From Chelonoidis abingdonii (taxonomy: Eukaryota > Chordata > Testudines > Testudinidae), in assembly GCF_003597395.2 (NCBI RefSeq), contig NC_133770.1, positions 89,066,441 to 89,130,440 of the forward strand: a stretch of 64,000 nucleotides of DNA. Direction: 5' to 3'. The notes below the pieces were generated by a model. That model was not told where the DNA came from and ran no database searches. It saw nothing but the letters and a program-made list of their open reading frames with translations. Positions 43,733-55,124 of the stretch are shown piece by piece. The translations under genes were made by a program, and so were the position numbers. Within the stretch, counting starts at the first letter, position 1, and every line of letters starts with the position of its first letter.

Positions 43733-44108
43733 ACATTAAATTGGGGTCGGCAAGCGATTGAAAAAATTAATCGCGATTAATCGCACTGTTAAACAACAAT
43801 AGAATACTATTTATTTTAAGTATTTTTAGATGTTTATTACATTTTCAAATATGTTAATCTCAATTACAACATAGAATACAAAGTGTACAGAGCTCACTTT
43901 ATTTTTATTACAAATATTTGCACTTTAAGAAACAAAAAAAATTTATTTTTCAATTCACCTCATACAAATCCTATAGTGCAATCTCTTTACCATGAAAGCT
44001 GAACTTACAAATATAGAATTATGTACAAAAGAAAACTGCATTCAAAAAAAAAAAACGTAAAACTTTAGAGCCTACAAGTCCACTCAGTCTTACTTCTTGG
44101 TCAGCCAA

Positions 44109-44318
44109 TCACTCAGACAAACAAGATTGGTTACAATTTGCAGGAGATAATGCTGCCTGCTTCCTGTTTACAATGTCACCTGAAAATGAGAACAGGCATT
44201 CGCATGGCATTGTTGTAGCTGGCATTGCAAGATATTTACCTGCCAAATGTGCTAAAGATTCATACGTCCCTTCATGCTTCAGCCACCATTCCAGAGGACA
44301 TGCTTCCATGCTGATCAT
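44109..44318 (-). pseudogene. hAT transposase C-terminus, left arm
   Basis: Reads CPLEWWLKHEGTYESLAHLA, KYLAMPATTMPCECLFSFSG and DIVNRKQAALSPAN. This is the hAT dimerisation region (WW..H...LA.KYL..PAT..P.E.LFS..G.IV..KR..L.P.N), with Cys in place of the usual Arg after the Glu of the CER motif. It has no N-terminus or catalytic domain. Confidence 0.85.
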
Positions 44319-44419
44319 GCTCGTTAAAAAAAATACTGCATCAATTACATTTGTGATTGTTCTCTTTAGGGGGAGACTTGTATGTCTCCTGCTCTGTTTT
44401 ACCTGTATTCTGCATATAT

Positions 44420-44940
44420 TTCATGTTATAGCAATCTCGGATGATGATCCAGCACATGTTCGTTTTAAGAACAGTTTCACAGCAGATTTGGCAAAATGCA
44501 AAGAAGGTACCGATGTGAGATTTCTAAAAAAATAACTACAGCACTCGACCTAAGGTTTAAGAGTCTGAAGTGCCATTCAAAATCTGAGAGGGACGAGGTG
44601 TGGAGCATGCTTTTAGAAGTCTTAAAAGAGCAACACACTGATGCGGAAACTACAGAACCCAAACCACCAAAAAAGAAAATCAACTTTCTGCTGGTGGCAT
44701 GTGACTCAGATGATGAAAATGAACACGCATCAGTCTGCACTGCTTTGGATCGTTATCAAGCAGAACGCATCGTCAGCATGGAAGCATGGGGCATACGAAT
44801 GTTCAACATATCTGGCACATAAATACCTTGCAACGTTGGCTACAAAAGTGCCATGCTCTCATTTTCAGGCGACACTGTAAATAAGAAGCAGGCAGCAGTA
44901 TCTCGTCAATGTAAACAAACTTGTTTGTCTTAGCATTTGG
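44420..44940 (+). pseudogene. hAT transposase C-terminal half, right arm
   Basis: Plus-strand frames give DVRFLKKITTALDLRFKSLK, WSMLLEVLKEQHTDAETTEP, PPKKKINFLLVACDSDDENE and YQAERIVSMEAW, then a frame change and stop; the dimerisation motif continues in other frames as LATKVPCS.FQ and DTVNKKQAAVS. ALDxRFKSLK is the block preceding the dimerisation domain in hAT/ZBED-like transposases. Confidence 0.82.
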
Positions 44941-45368
44941 CAGAATAAGAAGTAGGACTGAGTGGGCTTGTAGACTCTAAAGTTTTACACTGTTTTGTTT
45001 TTGAATGCAGTTATGTAACCAAAAAACATCTGCATTTGTAAGTTATGCTTTCACAATAAAGAGACTGCACTTCAGTATTTGTATGAGGTGAATTGACAAA
45101 TACTATTTCTTTGGTTTATCATTTTTACGGTGCATATATTTGTAATTAAAAATAATAATATAAAGTAAGCACTGTGTACTTTGTATTCTGTGCTGTAATT
45201 AAGATCAATATTGAAAATGTAGAAAAACATCCAAAAATATTTAATAAATTTCAATTGCTTTCTATTGTTATAAGTGCAATTAATCACGATTATTTTTTTA
45301 AATTGTAATTACGTTTTTTGAATTAATCATGTGAGTTAACTGAGATTAATTGACAGCTCTACATTAAA

Positions 45369-46280
45369 TACATTTGACCACTTACATGTATATATGACAT
45401 GATACTGAAGTTCCTCATTTCACTTCTATTTTCAATCGACTAGATTATTAAATGTAAGGGCCTGCTCCCAAAAATGCTACAGGGCACAGTGCTTGTTACT
45501 ATGAATAGCCACACTGAAGTCATGGTAACAAGCACCCAGGAGTAATTGTTTTGAGGCTTGGAACCTGAGTTTCTGAGTAAACAGTGATTAATGTAGTGTG
45601 TAAACACATCCAATTTGGTTATCAAAAGGACTGAAATGCCTAACTCAAATGATGGCTCATCTGTTTTTCTACAAGTGATTTTCTTTTCTATGAAAGAATT
45701 GCACTTACTATCTAAAGGGAACAAACTTTGTCCCAGCCTAAGTGGTATACACTGAAGGTCACTCAAGACTTTGTCTGTTGTTCAAAACAAATCATTTTGA
45801 CAAGGCATTATCCAAATATAAAGCACATGAATTATTCTCAATAGAAAATTATAATTAAAATCTAACATGACTATTTCTATGCTTAATTCACAATACATTC
45901 ATGTACCTTTTCAGAACAGTTTTAGTAAATTAATAAGTGAAATATTTTTACACTTACTAAAATATTCCCCTGCTCTTTTACATAAACGCTCTCTTTTCAA
46001 GCAGATGTCTTATTCAGCCAAGATATAGCATATCTTCTACATCATGGAAGATACTTGCAGTTACAATGAAGAGTGCTGCCTTAGAGTATATGCATTGTTG
46101 TACAGCTTCAAATCCTGACTTCACTCTCCAACCAGGTATGGTACACAGAAACTCACATATTTAGCTGATGGTGCATTCACACAGCTGAGATGTATTTTTT
46201 TAAAATCTTGATATTGCTAGCCATATACCTCATATACCTTATTTAAATCTAGAGCCATTTAAAACCAAGCATGTACTTAC
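45369..46280. other. CLASP2 intron, nothing recognised
   Basis: Intron between hAT element and the exon at 46281. The minus frame 45440-45766 shows no known domain or splice borders. Confidence 0.45.
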
Positions 46281-46426
46281 GCTACAGTAATGCATGCTTC
46301 TCTAACCACCTGGGATCTGAGATCCTTAGCTGATAATTTAAAAGCTCCATCCAACAACCGTAGATGCTGGAAAAAGCAGTCATACTGTGCAGCTCCAGCA
46401 ACAAGCAGCGATCGAACCTTCTTGAG
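46281..46426 (-). CDS. CLASP2: CLASP2 exon, TOG2 (SLLVAGAAQYDCFFQHLRLL)
   Basis: 146 nt, acceptor TTGTTGTAG and donor GTAAGTACA. Phase 0 start at Leu, ends with two bases of Ala. It encodes LKKVRSLLVAGAAQYDCF, LRLLDGAFKLSAKDLRSQVV and REACITVA. AQYDCFF is the CLASP2 form (CLASP1 AEYDNFF). Val for Ile in KKVRS and Phe for Leu in GAFKL are mild changes from the human protein. Confidence 0.96.
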
Positions 46427-46828
46427 CTACAACAAAATTAAGACAGTTAGTTATCAATACTTCTGACTGCACAGACAGAGGTTTTAAAATATGTAAAGCC
46501 TACAGGCAAATGTCACTACCTGCAAGGCACATATATATGTGTGTACACATAGTTTTGTGCATACACACGCTGACACGCAGAAGACGTTCTTTGGAAAAAT
46601 TACTACTTAAACACCGTTAGACATATATTTCTCTATATATTCTAGGGTTTTTTTTTCAAACTGATATTGTAATGATGAACCACCACATAAAAATATGAAC
46701 AATTCCATCTTTAAAAGTGTATCTAATATGAAAATTTCTTGAATTACTCTCAATTGTAAATACTTCACCATTTTGTGAAAGCTTTTTTAGAACAACGTTT
46801 GGACAATCTGTTTGGATAAAAAACATAC

Positions 46829-46921
46829 CGCACTGGCTCGCTGATCCCAGTCATGTTTATCATCTGAGAGAATTTCCCTGATTTTGTTTAATGTTTCTTC
46901 AAGCTCTCGACTAGAATAGAT
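46829..46921 (-). CDS. CLASP2: CLASP2 exon, start of TOG2 (IYSSRELEETLNKIREILSD)
   Basis: 93 nt, exactly 31 codons in phase 0, acceptor TTAAACAG and donor GTATGTTT. It encodes the first TOG2 helix and the DKHDWDQRASA loop. IYSSRELEETL is CLASP2-specific; CLASP1 has IYSGRELEEHL. Confidence 0.96.
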
Positions 46922-48110
46922 CTGTTTAAAAACAAATAAAATGTAGACTTAATATTTTCATGTTTACCTGAGAAAAGGGACAACAATTGCCTTAGGTTTA
47001 AAAAAAACAAAACTGAACTACAATTTTGAAAACATTAAGGACAAAATTCCACATAGACAGATTCTAATAGAGTTTCCATTTTAGAACAAATTTTTATTTA
47101 TATACATAACTGCCATTCAAGGCCTTCTAAATTCAGAAGTGTAACGTTGATTTTGTGATAAACATTTTATCTCAGGAAAGATTTCAGTCTCAGTCTATAG
47201 AACAAGTAAATCACCAACTCCAGCGATTTATTAATTTCAGTAGTTTAATTTTTTGATTCAGCTACAATTCATTGTGAGTGAAATGTTTAGGAAATAGGTC
47301 AATATGTTACTGTGATTAAATTTCAATCTAATGTCCCAGTATATATATATATAAAATTGTTCTACTATGAAAATAATATTGGGGCAGAGACTTCTTTTTC
47401 TTATGTGTATATAGTACTTAGCTCAATAGAGCCCTGACTGAATTGCTAGGCACTCTACAACACAAATAAAACCAACAATTTGTTTGAAAAATACTTCAAG
47501 AATCTCAGTAACATCTATGTGAGTAATATGTATCCCAGTGATGCATAGCTAGAATTAGTTTTTTTCAATGTTCCTTCTGTACATTTCTTTAATAAATGCA
47601 TTTAGTACATTTATTACATTTTTTAAAACTATATTTTGAAGAAGGCCTCTATTTTCACAGTTTGGGTTACCTTTTCACCTGAAAAAAAAAAAATCAAAGT
47701 TTGACTCACCAACAAACAAACCAATAACTCAACAAAACAAAAATCAACTTGTTAACTACTGTTGTCAATTCCAGTGTTCATGTATAAGGAAGAAGATTTC
47801 ACGAGGAAAACTAAAGGCTTAAGAAAATGTATGTTTGAAAGCACCCACTTTCATATACAATCAAGTTAATGGGGTCCTTCTGATTTCTCTACTCCATCCC
47901 CTACACTCATATTCCCTTCTCTGCTCCCCAGGATCTAACTAGAACATGCTCCTTTCTGCCTTCATGAAGCATGCTAAATTCAAGTTCTGCCTTTTTTCCA
48001 GCCAACAGAGGGAAGCAGGTCAGAGACAGAGTTCCGAGTAAGTTCCTCTTGAGCAACTTCAAATAATTTGACAAATTTTGTTGTTGTTGGAAAATGGTAG
48101 TATGTTGAAA
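46922..48110. other. CLASP2 intron, nothing recognised
   Basis: A/T-rich intron with a short (TA)n at about 47339-47353. No exon or named repeat. Confidence 0.5.
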
Positions 48111-49099
48111 ATGAAGGTTTGTTATTTGTTACCGGACGTTCTATGAGAAATGTGGTCCCTATCTGATTCTATGAGATATGTGGTCCCTATTTGTATTCAC
48201 ATGTGTCTGAGTTTAGACATTTTTAGTAAGCCGTGTCCGTTGGTGCGCACATGGGACCTAATCTCCTTGTGCTCTGAACCGAAGGTATGAACAGCAGAGC
48301 AGGCCAATGCCTCTCCAGTTCTATTCTTACCAAAGATCTGGTCACGATCCACAGCAGAGAGGACAGAGCAGTGGAATTCAGATAGGGACCACACATCTTA
48401 CAGAATCTCCAGTTACAGGTAAGTAACATCCATGTCTTCTTTGAGTGACAATCCCTGTGTATTCCACATGTGGGAGATTAGTAAACAGTAGTCAAACAGG
48501 ACGTGGGCACGAGGCTGCAGATGGTATGACTGTAATACTGCTGTCCACAGGGCTTCAGCCAGAGGCGATGTGTGAGGAGGACATGTGGGGTCATGTGCTG
48601 TCAGGCCCCCTCCCTACACTGCAGCTACTGGAGCTGGCAAGCTGGAGGCTGTGCCTTGGGTAAAGACAATGGGAAACAGCTGGGAGTTGCAGGGAGAACC
48701 GCTACTTTTACTGCTACCTCTCCCCAAGGAGCTAACACAGAGGATGCTCCATGCAGCTCCCAGCTGTTTGCCACTACCTCTCCATGCAGAGCTAACACCT
48801 AGGAGCAGAAGGGACGTGGCGCAAAAGAGGAAGGTGAGACTAGGAGTGTGAGACTCAAGTTATTGGGGGCCCGAACCTTTTAACTGTGCCCTCCACCCTC
48901 AGCAGGCACCAGTCATTTCTGGCGGAAGCCCCAAGCTCTCCCCCCCGCCCCCAAGTCTGCTATGCAGAGAATGGGGGGGAGAAGGGGGCAGGAGCCACAC
49001 TAATGTAAAAGAGCCGCATGCAGCTCACCAGTCATTTTGGCCACCCCGGTCTACACTAACACATAATATCTTGTAAAGGCATGCATGGAGCTCCAGGTC

Positions 49100-50110
49100 A
49101 CCACCCTACATCTAGTAAAGGCACGTTTTGCAGAGATGCTGCAGAGGTTGCTTGAGCTCGAATTGAATGGACTTTCATCTCCTCCATGCAGCCTGAGATC
49201 CATTTAAAGAGCCTCTGCACAGATAGACCTTTAGACCTTGATCACTCTACTATGTGATAAAAAGCCTAGGTGTCTTTCTAACTGCTTTTGTTCTCTGTAG
49301 ATAAAAGGCCACCAGACATCTAGGGACTAAAGTCTTCTCTCTGCATCAGAGGCATATGGTTCGGGGAAAAATTCCGATAAGTGAATAGTCTGATTCATGT
49401 GAAACTTTGAAATGACTTTAGGAATGAACTTCTGTTAGAGGCAAAGACAGAGTTTATGGAAGATGGTGTATGGTGGGTCTTCCATGAGTGCTCCCCCTTC
49501 TGGCTGACGTGATGGTGACTAGGAAGACAACTTTCACCCAGAGATGGCACAAAGAACAGGTGGCTAATGCTTTCAAGTGAGATTTGGTAAGGTAGAGGTC
49601 CAAATGAAGTATTGGTTTCACCACTGCTAGAAAAGTTCTCATAAATCTCTTCAGGAATCTAGTCATCATTGGAGGAGTACAGATAGTCCTCAATTAGAGG
49701 ATGAAAAGCTCTGATTGCTGCAAGGTGGACCTGCAGGGAACTGATAGAGAGGCCTGATGTCTTATGGGTAAGCAGGTATTCTACAAAAACAGGGATTACA
49801 GAGTATCTGGAGATGGCTGGTGGTGTTGTAACCAAGAAAAGAAGCACTTCCACATGGTCAAAGAGCTTCTCTTGGTAGAGTCCTTCCTCCTTTGGTTAAG
49901 AATGGATTGAACTGCCACTGAACATGTGTGCTCTACATCTGACCCCTATTCAAATACCAGGCCTTGGGTTGTAGTGATCCTGGGCTGCAGTGCCTGATTG
50001 TACCATTGTGCTGTGTCAACAGATCTGGCAGTGGTCAGATGTTGATGGGAGGATGGGTTGAAATCCTCAGGAGTTCCAAGAACCAGAACTGTCTTGGCCA
50101 GTCGGGCACA
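49100..50110 (-). pseudogene. DIRS-5 RNase H tail and tyrosine recombinase remnant
   Basis: LIVPDWPRQFWFLELLRIS (about 50100-50045) matches the SPAWPRQCW end of RNase H. It is followed by YLLTHKTSGLSISSLQVHLA and IRAFHPLIEDYL (about 49770-49680), the recombinase N-terminal helices, and KAVRKTPRLFI (about 49300). The catalytic C-terminus is broken by stops. Confidence 0.72.
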
Positions 50111-50339
50111 ATGAGGGAGGAAGCATCATCTGGAACGACAGATTTTCTTGATGAAATAATAGGCTCCTGCTCTCCTGGTGGTAACATAGATACCAGTGGG
50201 AGGATGTTATGAGTTGTGGACACATTAGGAGAGGATCCTCTTCCTCTCAAGGTGATTTCTTCAGGTGTTGGGATGTCTCCAAGGAGATCCACGACCATCA
50301 AAAAAGAATTCTGTGGTTACAACAGAGTGAAAATATCCT

Positions 50340-50740
50340 CACATGAGGTACAGGTTTTGACCCTCCCTGATGTCTGGGGAGCCTCTGAGAAATGGATTGG
50401 GAGATCCAGATGTAATACTCAAAGGATCCCATAACAGTAAATTGAAATCGTTGAATGGATCTGGTTGGTACCCGCCCTTTGGTTTCTGGGAAGGAGCCAA
50501 AACTGGGACTGTCAAATCTTTCTTCCTTCGCACTTTGCCTTCTTGAATGTCAGGTTTATGCGAACCTAACTGTCTAGGAGCTGTGCACGATGACAAACCC
50601 TTGGACTGATATGGGGAGGGATCTTTTTTCTTTTCTGATTTGAATGGGGATCTGTCTTTATATCTATTGTCATGTTGCCTGCTCTCATGCAAGGATTTCC
50701 TAGGCTTAACAGTCTTACTGTCTACTCCAGAGCTCATGCA
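50340..50740 (-). pseudogene. DIRS-5 gag C-terminus fragment
   Basis: Frame from 50737 reads a basic, Lys/Ser-rich segment (KSEKKKDPSPYQSKGLSS), then RRKKDLTVPVLAPSQKPKGG. Position upstream of the RNase H tail and composition support the end of DIRS gag; sequence similarity to the other copies is weak. Confidence 0.5.
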
Positions 50741-50760
50741 TGGAGCAGTGCTGCTTGCAA

Positions 50761-52750
50761 TCTGAGGCCACTATACAGGAGGTCTCTTGGCCTGGATACA
50801 AATGCAGCCTCATGGCCTGATCCATGAGGTGCTTCCATATATGCTAAAAGCATGAACCACTACCCTGACCTGCACAACCTGTATAGGGAGATCTGTTTCA
50901 ATTAGATTTTGACATTTACCATTTGGATACTCTTGAGTGATTACAAGAATCTGTCTAGGATCATGTGTGTTATAGAACCAAGATAGACTGACTACACCCT
51001 GTGCTGCAGAGCATGGCCCTTGCCAACATACTGGGGATAAATGCTAGTAAGAAAGAGTGGTGTATTTGCATTCAAAATCATCCATGCAGGAGCAAGATGT
51101 AAACGAGAGGGGGAAAAAAAAAAAACAAAAAAAAAACCTTGCAGCATAAGGGTTGAACTTCTGCAAAGATTTGCTTAAGGGTGGGGCCGGGTGTTATGGA
51201 GATACCTGCAAATAAACTATTCACTTCACAAAAATGGTCAGCTGCGCCTTTGCCTATAGATGTCCCCAGAAGTATACCTAACAAACAGCTGTGTTGTCAT
51301 ATGGAAGGAACACTATATACCACCGTGGATCAGTCATACAGAGGATCCTTTATGGTAATCACAGCCTGCAATGAGTTCTCAGTGTTCTACCATACATTGG
51401 GGGTTTAGCTAATTTTTCCCCCCCAACAAGAGATCACTTAACAGATGGCCCAACCACAAGAAGCACCAAATATCTATAGTTCAGCACTCTGATAATCCAG
51501 AACACTTAATTAAAAGTCAGATATCAAAAAGAACTCAGCACCCGTAATTTAGGCACCCAGGTAAAGAATTCTGTTAGAAATAAGCACTTCTGAAAATCTA
51601 TCTGGGTGTGCTGGATTCAGGTCCTAAACTTTAGGCACCAACTTTGAAAACATTAGCCTTGCTTTTTAAACCATTTGTCTAGCTCAGCATTTATTTAAGT
51701 ACAATCCTAGATTTTCCATAAAATCATGTCTTCTTTCATTCACATCGTGTATCAGCATTAAACACGTAAAATAACACTTCAGTGAGAACAAGGTCACTTC
51801 TCTCAGCAGTTACCAGGAAAACATTAATAAAATAATAATGGACTTGAACTTGAAAAGAAAATAAAAAGTTAATTAGTAACTAATAGTTGAAACAAAGTGT
51901 TTTCAAGAGAGGCTGGGAAATAACCATCAATGGAAAACTTAACGACTAATTTGACACTATTTACCAGGAACAATGCAATGATGATGGCATTGATCCTATT
52001 ATGACGCAAAACTGGACTCAGTTATACATTTGCATTTATTTCCAAAGCAAATATTTCCATGATTAGCTGCTGTATCAAAAAAATGTGTATTTTCACTTTT
52101 TTTAAAAAAGAGGGTGCCTATTCATATGATAGGGACCATGACACAGAAAGTTTACATGTTCATTTTGAATGCAAGTAATAACCAACATATGTAAACACAG
52201 GCACTGTATGAGTGTATTAAACAATTCCTAAAGTTAATATCTTGGTAAATTTTAATCCACTATTCACAAACAGAAAGGAAATTAGCAATGTGAATCAAAC
52301 CTCGTCAACTTATTTTAAAAAATCAAACCCTCCATGACTCAAATTACACAAGAAAGCTGTTAAAAAACAACACTATTTTGGGTTTTTTTTTAATATACTC
52401 AGCACAAACTGTCCTTTGCCAACATTAGAAATAATATTAATGTCCTAGACCAGACCAATATACCAAAGTTCAGTGCAGAACAAATCTTACGGCTAACTTC
52501 TAATTCTAGCCTAAAAATATAATGGAAGCCAACACCCATTTTTAGTATGTATGTGCAGGCACTGGCAATAATTTGAAGGAGAAAATTTAACAATGCCCAG
52601 CTAAAAGTCTGATCATTTCATAGCAAAGCATAATTAGAAAAAAATTAAAGATTAAAGAAGCTTGTTGACACAAAGAATTGCAAATCAAAACACAGAAAAA
52701 TAAGACATTTCTTCTGAAAATAAAATTGAGCATGAATGACAATGTCTTAC
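50761..52750. other. CLASP2 intron with SINE-like segment
   Basis: 51490-51670 (TTTAGGCACCCAGG, TTCTGAAAATCTATCTGGGT, TTTAGGCACCAACTTTGAAA) resembles a dispersed SINE/LINE tail. A-rich runs are at 51113-51137. Otherwise no exon or repeat identified. Confidence 0.4.
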
Positions 52751-52830
52751 CTGTACAGAAGGAACATCTGTAAACGCCTTAATAAAATCATCTTCATCGA
52801 CAGCTCCAGCTCCTCCTTCTTTAGATGCAC
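52751..52830 (-). CDS. CLASP2: CLASP2 exon (SKEGGAGAVDEDDFIKAFTD)
   Basis: 80 nt, acceptor AACTTACGTAG and donor GTAAGACATT. Two bases complete a Gly codon, then 26 codons to VPSVQ. This is the segment before TOG2 in human CLASP2 (SKEGGAGAVDEDDFIKAF); CLASP1 has DEEDF. It is the most upstream exon in the window; preceding exons lie beyond 64000. Confidence 0.96.
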
Positions 52831-54079
52831 CTACGTAAGTTTTAAAACAAAACAAAACAAAAAAACATATCAATTGCTTAATGGTGTCGAATACATTTCA
52901 AATTTACAAAGATTTTCTAGTTCAAATACATTCAATTTCTATTTAAACTTTAGTTACACTGTAATCTTTATTTGGGTGAAAAAGATGGGCAAAGTGAAAA
53001 ATTTAATAAAACTGATAAACATCGAATTTCTAATATATAGGATATTTTAATATTCTAACATCTGTTTTCATCTTTAATCTGGGCAGAATCAAATACCAAA
53101 ACTTTCCACAAAATAGTAAGTTACAAAAAAATTTGATCTGGGAATGTCAAATTTCTTTCTGACATTTTCAACCAAAACAAAATGTTTCAACATCCTCGAA
53201 CTGAAACATTTAATTTGTTAACCTAATATAAAATATTTTTTCAATTTTTACCATAGAAAAAAATTCCTCCATCAACATTTTACAGTGAAAAAATTCATTT
53301 TTGCTGAAACCACATTTTCTGCCAAAAAACCAACTGAAACCCATCACCATACAACAGGCTTGTACAGAATGCCTCTACTATCTACTGAAATAAAACAGGT
53401 TTTCCTTGAACATGTACCACACAATAAATTAAATAGTGTATTTAAAAATCATATTTAGAGTAAATCTTCATTTTAAGTAATTTAAGTAGGGATGCTCAAA
53501 CAGCCCCATCCCTTTTTCAGCCAACCAGTCAAAGGCCCTTTGGAAAAGGTACATATTTTATTGGTGCAGTCTGACTCCCTTGGTCCTACCCTACTGACTA
53601 ATATTGGTGTGATGCTATTACTGGCTGACAGAAGCATCAGATTACTGTATTCAGGATGATCTGCAATTAAGTGCTTGGCAGAACTGCATTAAGATACAAG
53701 AAGTTTCACCTTTCTTTAAATGGGACCAAATTTTTTCTACTAGCTTAAGAAGAGAGCTGGAAACTAGTTATTTCCACTTTGATTTGTCTGGATAACAATC
53801 GCTGGTATGCTGGACCAACTATGAGAAGGGCCCTTACTAAGAGCACAACAGCTATGCCAAATGGTTAGAGGCTATGGAGGCTGAAAACTGATGGTCTTCA
53901 GCCTTCCTCTAATATCATCTAGATACCCTTACCTTCCTCCAGCGGGAGTCTAGTCTTTCTGTTGAATCCTGAGAATGTGCAGGCAGAAAATTATAACAGT
54001 TCTTATTCATGGACTGTACTCCCTTGTTCAGTGTTGGTAATAGGGGACGTCATATCAAACATTTTTTCCTAAATATTTT
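52831..54079. other. CLASP2 intron, nothing named
   Basis: 53100-53350 is an A/T-rich segment with AAAATGTTTCAACA and inverted TGAAACATTT words that looks like an old dispersed repeat; no terminal structure was established. Confidence 0.4.
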
Positions 54080-54147
54080 TTTCCTAGAATCAGATAGGGA
54101 CCACATCTCTCATAGAACCTCCCGTAACAAACAACAAACCTCTAATT
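54080..54147. repeat. DIRS-5-type terminus, inverted relative to 48115
   Basis: Read in reverse this is GTTTGTTACGGGAGGTTCTA, then TGAGAGATGTGGTCCCTATC, which matches the DIRS-5 left end at 48125-48168 (TTGTTACCGGACGTTCTATG...) almost base for base. It is an isolated terminal fragment directly before the CR1 remnant. Confidence 0.75.
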
Positions 54148-54149
54148 TC

Positions 54150-55112
54150 AACCCCCATGGTTCGGTTTTGTTCAACATCTTCATTAATGATCTGCATGAT
54201 GGGATGGATTGCACCCTCAGCAAGTTTGCAGATGACACTACGCTGGGGGGAGAGGTAGATGCGTTGAAGGGTAAGGATAGGGTTCAGAGTGACCTAGACA
54301 AATTGGAGGATTGGGCCAAAAGAAATCTGTTGAGGTTCAACAAGGACAAGTGCAGAAACCTGCACTTAGGATGGAAGAATCCCACGCACTGCTATCGGCT
54401 GGGGACCGACTGGCTAAGTGGCAGTTCTGCAGAAAAGGACCTGGGGATTACACAGTGGACAAGAAGCTGGCTATGAGTCAAGTGTGCCCTTGTTGCCAAG
54501 AAGGCTAATGGCATATTGGGCTGTATTAGTAAGAGCACAGCCAGCAGATCGAGGGAAGTGATTATTCCCCTCTATTTAGCACTGGTGATGCTTCATCTAC
54601 AGTATTGTGTCCAGTTTTGGAGCACCCACTACAGAAAGGATGTGGACAAATTGGAGAGAGTCCAGCAGATGGCAATGAAAATGATTAGGGGGCTGGGGCA
54701 CATGACTTATGAGAAGAGGCTGAGGGAATTGGGCTTATTTAGTCAGCAGACGAGTGAGGGGGGCGTTGTTAGCAGCCTTCAACTACCTGAAGGAGGGTAG
54801 CAAAAAAGGATGGAGCTAGGCTGTGCTCAGTGGTGGCAGATGACAGAACAAGCAACAATGGCCTCAAGTTGCAGTGGGGGAGGTCTGGGTTGGATAATAG
54901 GAAAAACTATTTCACTAGGAGGGTGGTGAAGCATTGAAATGGGTTACTTAGGGAGATGGTGGAAATCTCCATCCTTACAGGCTTTTACAGCCCGGCTTGA
55001 CAAAGCCCTGGCTGGGATGATTTAGTTGGGGTTGGTCCTGCTTTCAGAAGGGGGTTGAACTAGATGACCTCCTGAGGTCTCTTTCAACCCCAGCGTTCTA
55101 TTATTCTAATAT
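54150..55112 (+). mobile_element. 5'-truncated CR1 LINE
   Basis: Begins in the RT at [18 protein letters not shown], has [16 protein letters not shown] (catalytic FADD), [20 protein letters not shown] and [20 protein letters not shown], then frame changes through CISKSTASRSREVIIPLYLA and VQQMAMKMIRGLGHM. The 3' end has GGGGTTGGTCCTGCTTTCAG, GTTGAACTAGATGACCTCCT and TTCTATTATTCTA, the CR1 3' tail repeat. Stops at 54474 and elsewhere. Confidence 0.93.
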
Positions 55113-55124
55113 ACATCACAAGTT

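Larger units (their letters stand above)
43741..45360. mobile_element. palindromic hAT transposon with perfect 8-bp target duplication
   Basis: The element is flanked by ACATTAAA on both sides (43733-43740 and 45361-45368). Both arms carry the same 3' half of a hAT transposase in opposite directions: the left arm reads on the minus strand (44318 to 43741), the right arm on the plus strand (about 44775 to 45360), and both can be followed through coding end, 3' UTR (AATAAAG...TTGTATGAGGTGAATTGA) and AATCGCGATTAAT-type subterminal motif. The unpaired middle (44320-44770) belongs to the right copy and encodes LDLRFKSLKCHSKSE and more upstream sequence. It is a fold-back, non-autonomous hAT. Confidence 0.85.
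48115..50760 (-). mobile_element. DIRS-5: 5'-truncated and internally deleted DIRS element
   Basis: Left terminus about 48115-48200 (TTGTTACCGGACGTTCTATG, GGTCCCTATCTGATTC), ICR about 48375-48480 (AGATAGGGACCACACATCTT, then TTTGAGTGACAATCCCTGTG). The minus strand holds recombinase remnants (49960-49100), a tail of RNase H (50110-50035) and a gag C-terminus (50737-50340). RT is missing, and no right terminal repeat follows gag. It represents a third DIRS subfamily by end sequence. Confidence 0.75.
3576..52830 (-). other. CLASP2: CLASP2 gene, internal portion (ten exons)
   Basis: CLASP2 is a TOG-domain microtubule-binding protein that promotes rescue and stabilises plus ends at the cell cortex, Golgi and kinetochores. 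Ten minus-strand exons are found at 52830-52751, 46921-46829, 46426-46281, 42815-42680, 40050-39980, 38368-38309, 29873-29796, 27422-27255, 7592-7537 and 3749-3576. Each has AG before it and GT after it, split codons at all junctions complete one another, and the joined 1,062 nt contain no stop. The order follows remembered human CLASP2: the DEDDFIKAFTDVP segment, TOG2 helices, then the SLPQSDRSSSSSQESL and SRSDIDVNAAAGAKA linker segments. CLASP2 is preferred over CLASP1 because of GLRSHFPGEAE, DEDDF and NAAAGAKA...HAAGQS, where CLASP1 differs. First and last exons are missing from the window. Intron sizes range from about 0.4 to 20 kb; the largest, 7593-27254, is mostly transposons. Confidence 0.93.

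Noticed and set aside
48115..54147. One large DIRS element with a captured CLASP2 exon between inverted ends
   Set aside because: The exon keeps its native splice sites and phase and is flanked by ordinary intron; gag of DIRS-5 ends near 50740, and the terminus at 54080 is an isolated scrap. Two separate insertions are simpler.
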